DNA of 62,000 nt from contig NC_135568.1 of NCBI RefSeq assembly GCF_964340395.1, positions 14,016,776 to 14,078,775 on the forward strand, given 5' to 3'. A program made the position numbers and the translations under genes. This document shows positions 23,646 through 36,810 of this stretch, piece by piece (position 1 is the stretch's first letter; each line of letters begins with the position of its first letter). The DNA is from Glandiceps talaboti (Eukaryota > Hemichordata > Enteropneusta > Spengelidae). A model generated the notes under the pieces. It was not told where the DNA came from, made no database searches, and saw only the letters and a program-made list of their open reading frames with translations.

Positions 23646-25540
23646 CAGGCACAGATTTTAGAGTTAGTTAATCCAGTAAATTTCAAGGTATTTCATTTCT
23701 TATGTGTTATGTATACGTGTACAGCTACACATGCAAGTTTCTATACCACATTCTAACAAAAGTGTTGCTTAAAAGATGCAATGTTTTGAGTCCATGCCAT
23801 ATGCTTGGGATGTATCAAGAGAAAAAAAATGATGTTATATTTGAACGTATATTTACAGCCATTGTTTGTGGTATATTGTATGCACATACATTTGTGGTAT
23901 GGAAATTTAAGTACAGCAGGGTGGTTCATGATTTCGTTCAGTTGTTGACAATAAGGTGACCTCGTCCCCCCCCCCCTTATTTACTTTGTAAAAATGATGA
24001 CACCCCCCCCCCGGCCACAAAAAGTGATCGCTCCCTAACCCAGTATGACCTCTTTCGTGTCATATGGATTAAGTACAGGTCAGTATAGATACCCCAACAT
24101 ACTTGTTGTCCAGATTTAATCGTGCAAAGAGAATGCTTATCGACATGGATAAATATGTGTAATCAATAAACGAACAAAACAGAAGTGATGGTTTTGTACA
24201 CCGGGTCGAAATTATTCTCAAATTTGTTATTGTATTTGACATTTTGATTTTTGTCATTTTGGTTCCTTGACAACACCATTGTTTTCAAAGTCTTCGCTCT
24301 TATAGTATATGATAAATCAAGCGAAGCAAACTTTAACAGTATGGTTGTAAAACAATGTGCGTATGGGGAATATAAATTGGCAGGGGTTTGGAGGCACAGA
24401 TTTTAGAGTCAGTCCATCCAGTAAATTTCAAGGTATTTCATTTCTTATGTGTTACATATATGTGTATAGCTACACATGCAAGTGTTTATACCACATGATG
24501 ACAAAATGCAACTAGTGGCCTGCAATATTGAGAAGTAATTTTTAACAATACTGTTGCTTAAAAGGTGTAATGCTATGATATGCTTGGGATGTATCAAGAG
24601 ACAAAGAGCTTATGTTACATTTGAACTTATATTTATACCCATTGTTCATGGTTTATTGTATGCACATACATTTGTTGTATGGAAAATTAAGTACAGCAGG
24701 GTGGTTCATGATTTTGTTCAGTTGTTAAAAATAAGGTGACCCCCCCCCCTTTATTCACTTTGTAGAAATGATGACACCCCCCTTCTTTGAGTCCCAAATT
24801 GAGGTGTCCCCCCCCCCTCCCGGCCGTAAAAACTGATTATTTCCTAACCCTTTATGACCTCTTTCATGTCATATGGATTAAGTACAGGTCAGTATAGATA
24901 CCCCAACATACTTGTTGTCAAGATTTAATCGTGCAAAGAGAATGCTTATCGACATGGATAAATATGTGTAATCAATAAACGAACAAAACAGAAGTGATGG
25001 TTTTGTACACCGGGTCGAAATTATTCTCAAATTTGTTATTGTATTTGACATTTTGATGTTTGTCATTTTGGTTCCTTGACAACACCATTGTTTTCAAAGT
25101 CTTCGCTCTTATAGTATATGATAAATCAAGCGAAGCAAACTTTAACAGTATGGTTGTAAAACAATGTGTGTATGGGGAATATAAGTTGGCAGAGGTTTGG
25201 AGGCACATATTTTAGAGTCAGTCCATCCAGTAAATTTCAAGGTATTTCATTTCTTATGCATTACATATACGTGTACAGCTACACATGCAAGTTTTTATAC
25301 CACATGATGACAAAATGCAACCAATGGCCTGCAATATTGAGAAGAAATTTTAACAATACTGTTGCTTAAAAGGTGCAATGTTATGATATGTTTGGGATGT
25401 ATCAAGAGACAAAGAGCTTATGTTACATTTCAACTTATATTTATACCCATTGTTTATGGTTTATTGTATGCACATACATTTGTTGTATGGAAAATTAAGT
25501 ACGGGGAATATAAGTTGGCAGGGGTTTCATTAACACTATA
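23646..25540. repeat. Tandem 809-bp repeat, 2.3 copies
   Basis: AGGCACAGATTTTAGAGT text begins units at 23646, 24392 and 25201. The segments 24070-24370 and 24879-25180 are almost identical, including a 62-codon minus frame that differs by one residue. Each unit carries C-homopolymer runs. The first unit is shorter (about 746 bp) and more diverged. Confidence 0.85.
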
Positions 25541-25845
25541 ACAGATGTCAGATGGCAATTTGTGGCTGTCTGTGCAAAGATGAAGAGCCGGTTACAATTT
25601 ACATTGTGTCTGGCCTTGAAATCAGCAAACTTTTCAAAACACCATTGAAAGTAATACATTTTGAATGGATTCACTCAAGGGATCGCAGGCTCTATGATTA
25701 TAGGAGGTCTTGCTTGCCAGGCTTTGTAAATTGCTATTGTTGCCTGTACAAACGTTTAAAATTGTATGTAATGTCATAACTGTCATTTCCGAAAATACGT
25801 TGGCAGTGCCAAACGTATGCAGCATACTAGATGGCCAAATTCAAG
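25541..25845. repeat. Dispersed repeat family R, copy 2
   Basis: Homologous to 13880-14110 and 44580-44770. The last part (about 25785-25845) matches, inverted, 45690-45755. Confidence 0.6.
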
Positions 25846-26457
25846 CAGTTTTAATAATTAGTACACACATATGATGGAAGCATTTTCCATCACCAAGTTC
25901 AATAGTACGATATGTACGTAACATATCGCCTACACACTGTGTAAGCTTACTTACTACACGATATGTCATGAGCCTTTATGTACCATTGACATTTACATTA
26001 TTGACAAATACGGAGGCAAGCTAAAATTTTACATGATGATATATTATAGATTCTGTTGTTTCCATGCCACCATATATGTTACACCATATTACTCACGGTA
26101 CCTTGATTTTCTACATAACTTCCTCGTTCGCACCCAAATATCAGTGCCTATTTCAACTTATTACTTTACTACATAGATAAAATTGACATCTAACCAATAT
26201 GTACAATATCTGATTACTGGTATTTTAACAATTTACAATTAATACATTGTTCGTTGAATATATTGAAACTATCCATTGAAAAGATAATGAGATATAGATA
26301 GTGCTGGCTTAAAGAATCATCCACTGTTAGTACACCCAACGCTTTATATCAAATGTTTTCCAGGTGTAGTCACGATGTCTCCTCGTTATCATGTTACTTA
26401 CAGACAAGATATTCACATGCCAAAAGTGCACGACTTTACAAAATTTCTCAGCCTTAC
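25846..26457. other. Putative intron, right part
   Basis: No repeat partner or coding signal recognised. Confidence 0.35.
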
Positions 26458-26510
26458 CTTGTTCTCTATCGCCAGTTGACCAAGTGAAATACCAACAGAC
26501 TCGATGTTTA
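26458..26510 (-). CDS. Small internal coding exon, same minus-strand gene
   Basis: On the minus strand, CTGCAG ends at 26511 as acceptor and AACAAG/GTAAGG gives a strong donor at 26457. The exon is 53 bases: two bases finishing a split codon, then NIESVGISLGQLAIENK, ending in phase 0. That phase fits the exon starting at 20748. The preceding exon must end with one base of a codon; the nearby ATG-led frame at about 26590-26640 ends in the wrong phase and was not joined. The exon is short, so chance is possible; splice-site quality and phase agreement are the support. Confidence 0.42.
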
Positions 26511-27173
26511 CTGCAGTTAACTATCGCGATAACGTACGTTCACTCATAGTATTTTGGGTCACAAGGCATACTTAAACAAGTTAAGACATGAACTCGCAGC
26601 GAATTGTTTGCAACCCATGGCAACATTCGTCACCATTCTAAAGCTTACGATAGCCATATGTCATAGCTAGCAATCATTTTTTATTGTTTTTTAAATGTAC
26701 GTACAGCTGAGTGTTGCATTATATTTTATTAGCCAAGGTCACCCCTTTGAATTCGTTTTGTCATTGATATTCCAGTATTTGGAGTACAACTGATTGTATG
26801 GAGAATAACCTACTATTTTCATCAATGTAAATCGAAATTAAATCTTAGAGAATACTAGCAAATGATGTACAGCTTACTAGCCTGAACTTTTGTATTTCAT
26901 AGTCTATCACACCTCAGATCACCCGTTTGGTGGTCTGTGGTTACAGACATGAAGTGTGTGTAAGATATCGCATGAATACCGAGGTGTTGTCGTCGTCAGT
27001 TGATATCAAGGACAACACCGAGGTAGGGATGCAATATCTAACATACACATCGAGTGACAGAAAAACACACTCCTAAAAGGAAAACACCCCTAATGCATAA
27101 TGAGAAAAACCCACAATAGTTTTTGAATCAGTCACAGAGACGTTAAAATCAGAGTTTTTGTTGAATACTTCAA

Positions 27174-27176
<3 letters not shown>
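26511..27176. other. No secure feature
   Basis: May hold upstream exons or the promoter of the minus-strand gene. Nothing could be assigned. Confidence 0.3.
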
Positions 27177-27214
<38 letters not shown>

Positions 27215-28590
27215 AAGTGAAGGGGTTTAAAAAGTATATAATAATAATGCATTGTGTGAAAGACAAATTAGAGGAATGGTGCCTTTTGGTCCTATTGTCA
27301 ATAAAATGCATCCGTTTGAGTATATATTTGCTATGCCGGCTCATATTTGCTATGCTGATTGACGTTTGAGAGCGCCCTTTCACAACTTTATCTGTACATA
27401 CTTCTGCATTCAATTTGTGAGAGTCTAAAATATAGTAAAAGTAATTTCAAAATTGCATGTTAGGAAAATGAAAAAGTTAAGGGGTGTAATATTATATCAT
27501 AATGAAAATGTCTGGGAGGACTTTAGTTGAATATCACTGAAGTTGAAGTTTACTACTCAATTAATTTTGCGACATTTCTCATTCAAGCTCAAGTTATAAC
27601 AGTTTGGAGTTTGGTTACTCCTCTGTATATGAATATATATATAAGTATTATTTAATTTATTACTAATTATGCACACTCCACACTTTAATAACTGAACTTT
27701 TAATAATTCAAATCTAATGTCTGTCATAATACTGTGGAGTGTTTTCTAGATATCTTATTTTACACTTTGGGCTTTTTAGTTTTGTCTGATAACCAGCCAC
27801 CTTGAAAACTATGTACTCACGTTATTTGATTTTCTCTTGATTGCGTTCATTACCATCCACAGAGTGACACGAAGCATTTTCGTTGTCTTTCAAAAAACTT
27901 CCTGTCCCGTGCGTGTACTGAAGACTCACTGTACATGTGGCATGGTATATCGTCTATGACTATTTTTGTCTTGTAAAATAAAATTTGAACATGCTGAAAA
28001 GAACTATGGCTAGGAATGTCTTATTTTTGTTTTATCTATTTATCATTTTGTTTTGACGTATTGACTGTACTGTGTTGTGACCATATATATGTTATATGAA
28101 CCTGTGTTTGCCATGATCCTGGTAGACACAACAATATGGCAACACTGAATTGCAACATCAGTACAGCGTTGTGTCTTTTTATGTTGATTTCGACAATGAT
28201 ACATGTTATAATTATGTATCAAAATAAAAGCAATCAACTCTCGGTAGTCTGCTATCATCATGAAGCTGACTTGCCTTCTTTATATCAGTTCAAACACAAT
28301 TTTCGATTTCACTTTGATCATGAGCCACAAGCGGGGAACTACTAAATTGGTCAGGGAACCAGTTACATTTACTGCTGGCCTTCAAAACGTTCGTTGAATC
28401 GGTAAAGTTTATTGTGATGACCATTGGCAAGTATAGTGTGTATATTTTTAGAGTGTTGTGTTTCTTGGTTCATTGTGCACGATTGAAATAGAAACAGGTG
28501 AAATGCACATAAAATCGTAATTGCTAATTCGGGTTGGAAACGTGGTAAAGGCAAGGTACTAACCAGTCTAACGCAACGTACTCCTACTAA

Positions 28591-28943
28591 TGCACAAGTC
28601 AATGTAATGCCCGAGGGACCCCACCTCGGGCGATACGAGACAAATGTGGGGGATTAGACCGTGTTTGCCATGAAACAATGCCCGAGGGGGTGGGGCAATT
28701 GCCTCATATTCACCCCCTAGTCATTTTCACGGACGTAAAAGAGTGGCTGTGTGTCAGTCAGAATTTGTGAATGCCCCACCCATTAGGGTGGGGGAAATGT
28801 TGGGAGTATTACTTCTTTTAGGTGGTGATTTTCCAGAATGTCTTGCCCCATGCCCAGGGAGTGGGGAATTTGACAAATTTTATAAGACTAATTTCCAAAT
28901 CCCCCACTATGCCCCGAGGTGGGGGGTGACATTGACTCCTGCA
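28591..28943. mobile_element. GC-rich TAA-flanked inverted-repeat element
   Basis: Begins TGCACAAGTCAATGT and ends with the near complement ACATTGACTCCTGCA, flanked by TAA (28588-28590, 28944-28946). Block P copy 3 has the unfilled site CTACTAACACACATG near 40717-40731. Internal text is rich in CCCCGAGG/CCTCGGGC palindromic words. A 3-bp TAA duplication suits the PIF/Harbinger superfamily. The 67-codon frame inside (28743-28946) is not recognisably a transposase. Confidence 0.8.
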
Positions 28944-29062
28944 TAAGGCACATGTTGAAGCCTGTATTACATGTAAACAGACGTGTCGTGTAGTTCTCAA
29001 CTTGTTATATACTATACTATACTTGCTATACTGTAATGTACGATGAAACACACTGAATCTTT

Positions 29063-29099
<37 letters not shown>

Positions 29100-30332
29100 A
29101 AACGACGCTACAAAGAGATACAGAACAACAGGTTTTAGGTCAAATACATGTATCGGCCATGGATATACATGTATGTTATGCAATTCCCTAGAAAGTATAT
29201 GTAAATAACCGTTCCCCCCACATCATCTCAGTTTCACGTTTGCTCGCGATATAGACATCATTAAAGTTCAGTGGATTCAGTGTACTTTATTAGGCAACCG
29301 TTTATCAAAGGTAACCAGTACTTATTATTCATAGAAATACTCCTCAAATTGATGTCATAAATACCCCACACCTCAACAGACACTACGAAAAAACACTGCA
29401 TATTAACATTCGCCTATGAAATGTCGGAAAAAATATTTGCAATGTCCCTTGTTGTTTTAACTCATCCATAATTTTAGCAACTAATGTAAATTAATGATGA
29501 TTATTCCTCATCGTCGGCAAAGTCATGTAAACAATACATTTGTAAGCTGGTGAGTTTGTTTCTATCGTTGTCTGTCTCACTTGTAATATTGTATGTGATG
29601 TGTGTACCGCGGTACCTCATGCACACATACGACAATGTAACGCACATTGCTACATTGTATTCAATTCTAGTGACGTCATTCACCTCGCGCACACACAGTA
29701 GTATTAGGAACGGACGCCATTTCTCACACTCGACACTTCGCAAGCCTTTATGATCGAGAATTTCTGGATAATTTATAAGTATTCCTGTAACAATGAATGC
29801 TACCGTGATGTCACTTGTCCCCGATGACATGAATGATATCGGTGTCTGTTATCGTCTGAATTTGGGACCCAGAAATACGTACATACGCATGTACACGAGT
29901 TGTCACAATACTAAACTACAGTGTCAGCTGGAGCAGCAGACGATCTTTGAAACTGTCGGATTTTGAATTTCTATCCATAAACAAACGATATACAGTATGG
30001 AGTCGCGTATGTCAACTTGTACTCAAATGTATGTGTACACATTTGGAGATTTTGTGATGAAAGACTGAACCAAGTTGTGTAGTTCGAATTCTCGAGGACT
30101 GCTGGTATTTAGGTATTTAGTAAATTTACAATTTATTCTGGTGATTTTTAGAGTTTTACTTTTAGAATTGCATAGGTTTGATACAGATAATTTCAAAAAT
30201 CATGAAACCTTGTTACAACAGATATCACCAACCCATACATTCCAACAGCAACGATGTTTTTTTTCCTAAATTTGAAATGTTTAAAGTGTTTTATGTCTAA
30301 TTTTTAAAAATTCACGTTATATGGTTATTTTG

Positions 30333-30680
30333 GTTACCATGGCAACCGATGTTATTAAATGACCGCTTTTTTGAACTCAGCATGACAAAGTACCCTTGGT
30401 AGTAGGGTCAATGTGCAAATAAAAAGATATTTATCAGATTTATAATGTTGTTTGTGAGATGTATGTGTATATAATGAAAACATAATTTTCACGTCTACCA
30501 TACATTTCCATGGAAACAGCTATCCAATTTATACAATTTATGTTACATCAGGTAGCACTAACTCATACATGTCTAATACAAGGGCATTTTTTCACTGTAT
30601 TATCTTTTTTTTCAATGTTTTATGTCAAATTTTGGAAAAAATGGTTAACATATTATGGTGGATTTGGTTACCATGGCAAC
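30333..30680. promoter_or_regulatory. RFX X-box-like palindromes in block P copy 1
   Basis: GTTACCATGGCAAC occurs at 30333-30346 and 30667-30680, with a weaker ATTTCCATGGAAAC at 30504-30517. The 14-mer fits the palindromic RFX consensus GTHNCCATRGNAAC-type X-box. Binding is inferred from sequence only. Confidence 0.45.
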
Positions 30681-32065
30681 AGATGTTCATAAAATGACCC
30701 CCTATTTTGAACTCAGCATACAAAACTACCCCAGCTGACTTGCCTTCTTTATATCAATTTTCGATTTCACTTTGATCATGAGCCACAACCGGGGAACTCC
30801 TAACTTGGTCAGAGAACTCGGTTATATTTACATGCTTTCTGGCTCGGTAAAGGTTATTATTGTGAATGGCAAGTATAGTGTGTATACTAGTATATTTTTT
30901 ATTAGAGTGTTGTGTTTTTTGGTTCATTGTGCACGATTGAAATAGAAACAGGGTGAAATGCACATAAAATCGTAAGTGCTAATTCGTATTGGGGTAGGAA
31001 ACGAGGTCAAGTTAAGTATTCTTTCAAAAAACTACCCAAAACAGTGTGTCATGGTGCCGTATATCGTTTACCACTATTTTTGTCTCGTAAAATAAAATAA
31101 AATTTGAACATGCTGAAGAGAACTATGGCTAGGCATGTCTTACCGTGCAATCTTTTGTTTTATTTATTTATTTATTTATTTATTTTGTTTTGATTTTTGA
31201 CGTGGGAGCGTGACGTATTCACTGCACTGTGCGTCTGTGCTATGGCCATATGAACGTGTTTTTGCCGCGATGTATGTAATTTTCCAGGTGGACACAACAT
31301 CATTGTTGCGTCTTTTTATATTGACTGCGTCAGTGGTACATGTTATTGTATCAAAATAAAAACAATCAACTCTCGGTAGTCTGTTTGAAAGCAAGACAAA
31401 CAATCCGGACTACCATGCATTACAAAATATTTGCAATGCCCCTTTCTGTTTTTAAGTCAACTTCGTGTAAATTTTAGCAACTTGTAAATTAATGATTATT
31501 CCTAGTCGTTCGGCAAAGTCATGTAAACAATAAACTAGTGAGTTGGTTGCTTCCATTGCCTATCATTTTGTGTATATGATGTGTGTACATACGGCACACC
31601 TCGTACTGCTGCATACACACATAAATGCTGTGCACATAACATGTGTGATTCGCGTGATAACTATAGCTACATTGTAATACATTCTAGTGATGTCAGTCGA
31701 CATGTACGCGCAAAATATAACAGTTGCCATCTTTATAACACTGCACTTGTCAGCAAGCTTCACGACTGAGAAATTCTGGATAATAATATTGATATTTCTG
31801 TTACAATCAATGTAGTGATACTGTGATCGATCCCAACTATATTGGCATGTGTCACTGGGACCCGGAAATATGTACGTACGCATATGCACATCATGTTGTC
31901 AGTTGAGTTGGAGAATTTAAAAGCAGATGATATTTTGTTGGATAAAATCCAAGTACAAACAATAATATACAGTATGGAGTCAACGATCATGTCAACTTGT
32001 ACTCAAATGTGTGTGTACACTTACTTTAAAAATTTTGTGATAAAAGACTGAACTAAGCTGCGTAA

Positions 32066-33992
32066 GGGAAGAGGTCCATTTCAAGTTGCCGGTACCGCGG
32101 GCGGTTCCCGCGGGAAACACACCTTTACCGCGGTAACAGCGGTACCGGGTTCAGCTGTCAGTAATGAGCTTGTATGTACACGGGAAACCGACGATACCGG
32201 GACCACGACATTATCTCCATAGTCTTTTGTGTGGCATGTCCTTTGATTATTCCGACAACACCTAAATTCATTGTTCATGAGAGAACAATAGATCGCAAAC
32301 ATGTCGCACACGATGCTATTCGGAGATGTTTTGCAGGTCCGATGATTTGTCGCATGTTTTTTTTTTTCCGAATTCAGTAGACCACCGAACTCAATGGGGA
32401 CATGGGTGACGTTCAGACACTGAGATTGATGTTCAAAACTGACACAACTTAAACAGGTACCGACATGAACCCTCACGTCACAGTATCGATAAATGATTAA
32501 AATAATAATGCCCACTCGCCAAATCGTAAAATGCGAATAAAATCTGCAATTTGCAAGAAGATTTTGGACACAATTAGTCAAACTTGCGAGGACACTTCTG
32601 CGACACCAGAAAGTCTATAAGCAATGGCGCGGCGTGTTCATCGATACGAAAATGTGGCGATCAGATCTGTTCACACTTGTAGCTACGTCATGATTACTTC
32701 AAGGTCGGTCAGGGGTCATGTTACGTCCCCCTTGCCATGTGCGCTTGGTAAAAGGAAATGAAAACTGCCCTTATAATAAAACGTAACTGCTTTACTTTAG
32801 GTTGTACATACTTCAGAAAGGAATATCTGAAAAATCATGAGGTAACACGAGACCAAAACGTCGCGGCCATGGCCACCCGAAGACTTTGTGTATGAAATAG
32901 TTGCACATTTCGACTGACATATTTTTGTACATGCCTTTTTTTCTACTCGCGTATACATGTACATCATTTGTGTCTAATACTGTTTTATTGTCATAACTAT
33001 TTGATTTCGGTCACACCTCTCAACTAAAGACTAATTGTTGTCACCATAGACTGGACAATTAATAAGTCGTTTACAACCTCTTACTACACTTTGATGCTTT
33101 TATAGACAAATGTGCAATATGACGTAATTCGTAGCTTTTCTTTAAAATACGAGCCAATGATAGTGTACGAAGAAAGTGTGAACGTTTCATCGGTCACGAT
33201 GTATAGTAAGCATTACGGATTTCATATTCACTGTCAGAACTGTATACAATAGAAAAATGTATAAATATAACCAGGACAAAAGACTAGTGACACTATGATA
33301 CTGGTTTTTATTCACAGCATTTTTATTCATTTAATTCAAAGTCCTACCCTTTCGATGAACCCGCTCAGCATTTGACCCACTTGCACGGAGTTATCGTATT
33401 TTTAACAAAGCCTGCTGTTCCACTATTCGATCACACTGCATGCACGCTGCGATCGAAGAATGAAAGCAGTTGTGTCTGACTTTTCGTCACAAATTGATTA
33501 CATGTTCCAATAAACTTGATTCGTATGGCAATGTTTATTCTTGACTCGAAATCGTCTGATGATTTTTAACGTACGTCGCAGTTAACCAATTGTAACATTA
33601 CTTGCAGTGAATTTATACGATCATATAAAACGAGCATATTTTTACCCCTACCATAAACGTTTGGCTTATACACATCTATATTATCTTTATTATCGCCATT
33701 TTATTGTATTCTCATAGAACCATAGACAGTAACTTTTTACTGTCTAAAACCTCTTTGTATTGACGGAAGAAACCGAGGTTCCCGCGGTTCCCGCGGGACC
33801 GACCAGAAACAACGATCTGATTAATATTCAGGTACCCCATTCACACTGAATTCATTATGCCATGTCAAGTGGTAATGAGTTTCTCATGAATATGCACGGT
33901 AACAAAGCGGTAAAACCGCCGGCGGTACGGGAGGGTTTGGATTCCCGCGGGAACCGCCTGCGGTACCGGCAACTTGAAATGGACTTCTTCCC
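32066..33992. mobile_element. TAA-flanked 1.9-kb inverted-repeat element
   Basis: The ends are about 51-bp inverted repeats beginning GGGAAGARGTCCATTTCAAG and continuing through a GCCGGTACCGC/GGTTCCCGCGGGAA tract. TAA flanks both ends (32063-32065, 33993-33995). The paralogous unfilled site in block P copy 1 lies at about 30075-30085 (GTTGTGTAGTTC, where TAG replaces TAA). TIR start and 3-bp duplication suit PIF/Harbinger. The 166-codon minus frame 32081-32581 runs into the terminal repeat and has no transposase motif, so the element is probably non-autonomous. Confidence 0.8.
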
Positions 33993-34230
33993 TAAATGGA
34001 ATTGTCAAGGACTGCTGGTATTTCTAGGTATTTACAATTTATTCTGGTGATTTTAGAGTTTTAGAATTGCATAGGTTTGATACAGATAATTTCAAAAATC
34101 ATGAAACCTTGTTACAACATATATCACTAACCCATACATTCCAACAGCAATGATGTTTTTTCCTAAATTTGAAATTTTTAAAGTGTTTTATGTCTAATTT
34201 TTCAAAAAATCACATAATATGGTTATTTTG

Positions 34231-34581
34231 GTTACCATGGCAACTGATGTTCATTAAATGACCACTTTTTTTGAATTCAGCATGACAAACTACCCTTGGT
34301 AGTGGGGTCAATTTGCAAATAAAAAGATATTTATCAGATTTATAATGTTATTTGTGAGATGCATGTGTATGTAATAAAAACATAATTTTCACGTCTACCT
34401 TATGTTGCCATGGAAACAGCCATCAAATTTTATACAGTTTAAGTTACACCAGGTAGCACTAACTCATACATGCCTAATACAAGGACATTTTTTCACTGTA
34501 TTATCTTTTTTTTTCAATGTTTTATGTCAATGTTTGGAAAAATGATTAACATATTATGGTGATTTTGGTTACCATGGCAAC
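34231..34581. promoter_or_regulatory. RFX X-box-like palindromes in block P copy 2
   Basis: GTTACCATGGCAAC at 34231-34244 and 34568-34581, and GTTGCCATGGAAAC at 34404-34417. Spacing between successive sites is about 165-175 bp. Confidence 0.45.
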
Positions 34582-34737
34582 AGATGTTCATAAAATGACC
34601 CCCTTTTTTAAACCCAGCATACAAAACTATCCCAGGTAGGGTGGTTAATATTCTAATAAACCTGATTATTATAAAAATTATTATTATTATATACTATTTT
34701 ATAATTATTATTACAAGTGAAGAGGTTTAAATATTTA

Positions 34738-35290
34738 AACAATAATGTACGCCCTCCCAGCCCATAATGGACGAAATCAAACTTTGAACGACATAATAGG
34801 CGAGGCGACAGCCGAGCCCTTTATGGAGTGCAAAGTTTGCTTGAGTCCATTATGGACTGGGAGGACGTACATTATTGTTATTATTTTAAAGTTTTGCCAA
34901 TTTCAGTGAATTTGTAGACCGAGAAACGCAAAACAACGTATAATATACACAGCGCTGAACATCGTCTGCCATGTTCGGCCCGGAAGCTGAATACTAATCA
35001 TAGCGACACACGTACGTACACGTACACACACATATACCCTTCAATGAACTGCTGTGAACACAAATTTGTTTCATGAATGCGTTGTATTTTTAAACAGTGG
35101 AAACGACAATCATAAGTAACAACATACATTTCGAAAAGATACCTAGTCGTATGAAGAAACAGAACAAATAAGCTTGTATTGTTATGCTCGTTCAGGGGCC
35201 GCGATGCCCAATAACGGAGTACATTATCAGTAATAATGTACAGCGATGACGTCACAAAATTCACTGGAATTGGTAATGCTATAATATAAT
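34738..35290 (-). mobile_element. Palindrome-ended element, copy 2 (inverted)
   Basis: Reverse-oriented relative of 17935-18486. The 142-bp terminal palindrome is at 34738-34879 and the other end, CACTGGAATTGG, near 35262-35273. It sits within block P copy 2; copies 1 and 3 lack it at the equivalent GGTTTAAA/TATAATAATA junction. Confidence 0.75.
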
Positions 35291-35480
35291 ATATAATAAT
35301 GAAAAATGTTGGGAGGACGTTAGAGGAATATCACTTATGGTTGTTGTGTAGGAGGTGTAAAGGTTGACCTTTAAGACCCACAACTAATTGTCCAACATTT
35401 CCCATTCAAGCTTCAAGTCGCAACAATTGGGAGCTTGGTATTTACCATGTATATGAATAAAAGTATAACAATATTATTTT

Positions 35481-36727
35481 ATTTATGACTAAATTGGCAC
35501 TAGCACTGCGGCCCAGCGAAGATCTCAATTGTCCAATATTCCCCGAAGCATTTAGGCACTAATATTTGATTGACAGCTACGGTAGTGGTAGCGATGACTC
35601 AGATTTTCACAAATCCCCTTAGGAATTTTTCAGACAGATTGGTGTGCATTTGAAAAAGTTGAACATGAGCTGAGCGAAGTTTAGTTGTCATAAAATAATG
35701 TTGCAAAGTTTAGTGAAAAGAATATCGATTTCAAGTTTTTCTGATATGAGCGCAGTAGTACTGTACTGACTGTGGTGAGTGTCCATGGAACACATATCGC
35801 TGACCTGTTGATAGCATTATTTGCTGACGGGTATAAACTAAAGTATACGGAATAACTCGAAACTCTCAATTTTATTTGCCACACAGCTTTCATGAAATTA
35901 AAGACTGACTTTTGTGAAAGCAAATGCTTGGTCAGTCTGTATGTATTACGTGTAATTTACTTACAGAATAACGAAGTTAGAGGTCTGTATTTATGTAGAT
36001 GTACATGGTAAAATGTGCCGGTTTACAAATTACAATGGTTTTCTTAATGAGTTTTAACAACATAGTCAGCGGTAGCACATCATTTTCCAGAAAAGAATTT
36101 AAAAAATGACAAATCTAAAACCAAGAGATTTTTTACAAAACCCCTTTGGTGTCATTGTGCAGGCATGCTATAAAGTTGACGACCTGTGTCATAACTTCTG
36201 CTACTGTAAAACGTTGTAAAGAATATTATTTCATTTATTACAAATTGTACTTTCATGAATAGCCGATAACATGTGTGTAATTCGAATGCAAAAAATGTAC
36301 CTGAAATTATGAAATGTACGGCATACCTCTGGAGAGCACGTGATATAGGTCATTCCAGGCATGGTATTGTTACACTGTGTAACATTGTATCACATTCACT
36401 AGGTGTTTACGTGTGCAACTGCAAAGTGCGTGCGCACTAAAACAATGCAAATAAAAGGTCAAAACACAATTGATGGTAACACAACTGTGATATTATGGAT
36501 AATGTATCAATATTCCCTTAAAATGGAAGGTACTCATCATCAACTATATAAAGGGTCATTATGTTCAATCATAATGGAACTAATGGTTTCCTTGAACGCA
36601 ACATTGGATGGATATTTTGGTACACGACTGTCAATGTTGTGTCAAACTGGACCTTATTGCTGTATATATATATACGCTCTGCCACTGCGGTATAGAGCAC
36701 TGTCTTAGCAGATTGATACTCACCGAG

Positions 36728-36810
<83 letters not shown>

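Larger units (their letters stand above)
27177..30720. repeat. Large block P, copy 1
   Basis: An ordered series of segments: (TTA)n at 27177-27213; GAATGGTGCCTTTTGGTCC; GTCTGGGAGGACTTTAG; CTTTTTAGTTTTGTCTGAT; TGAAGCTGACTTGCC; (AAC)n at 29062-29100; CAAAGGTAACCAG; and CTGCTGGTATTT followed by repeats with GTTACCATGGCAAC. The series recurs, rearranged, at 30721-35480 and 37501-41340. Copy 1 carries a 353-bp TAA-flanked insertion (28591-28943). No multi-exon gene was recognised. Confidence 0.8.
30721..35480. repeat. Large block P, copy 2 (rearranged)
   Basis: Segments appear in altered order: 30730-31010 matches 28265-28565, 31025-31400 matches 27890-28260, 31420-32060 matches 29430-30080, 34000-34640 matches 30090-30720, and 35290-35480 matches 27495-27660. 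The early segments are missing or displaced. It is interrupted by the elements 32066-33992 and 34738-35290. (TTTA)n occupies 31161-31184. Confidence 0.75.

Noticed and set aside
24069-25066. Near-identical 62-codon minus frames in the 809-bp tandem units
   Set aside because: Similarity follows from the recent DNA duplication; no protein features.
28743-28946. 67-codon Gly/Pro-rich frame in the 353-bp element
   Set aside because: Lies wholly in a GC-rich non-coding miniature element and runs into its terminal repeat.
30075-30095. tRNA B-box-like GTTCGAATTC
   Set aside because: No A box, acceptor stem or cloverleaf around it.
32081-32581. 166-codon minus frame inside the TAA-flanked element
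   Set aside because: Its end is the terminal inverted repeat, and no transposase, Myb or zinc-finger pattern is visible.
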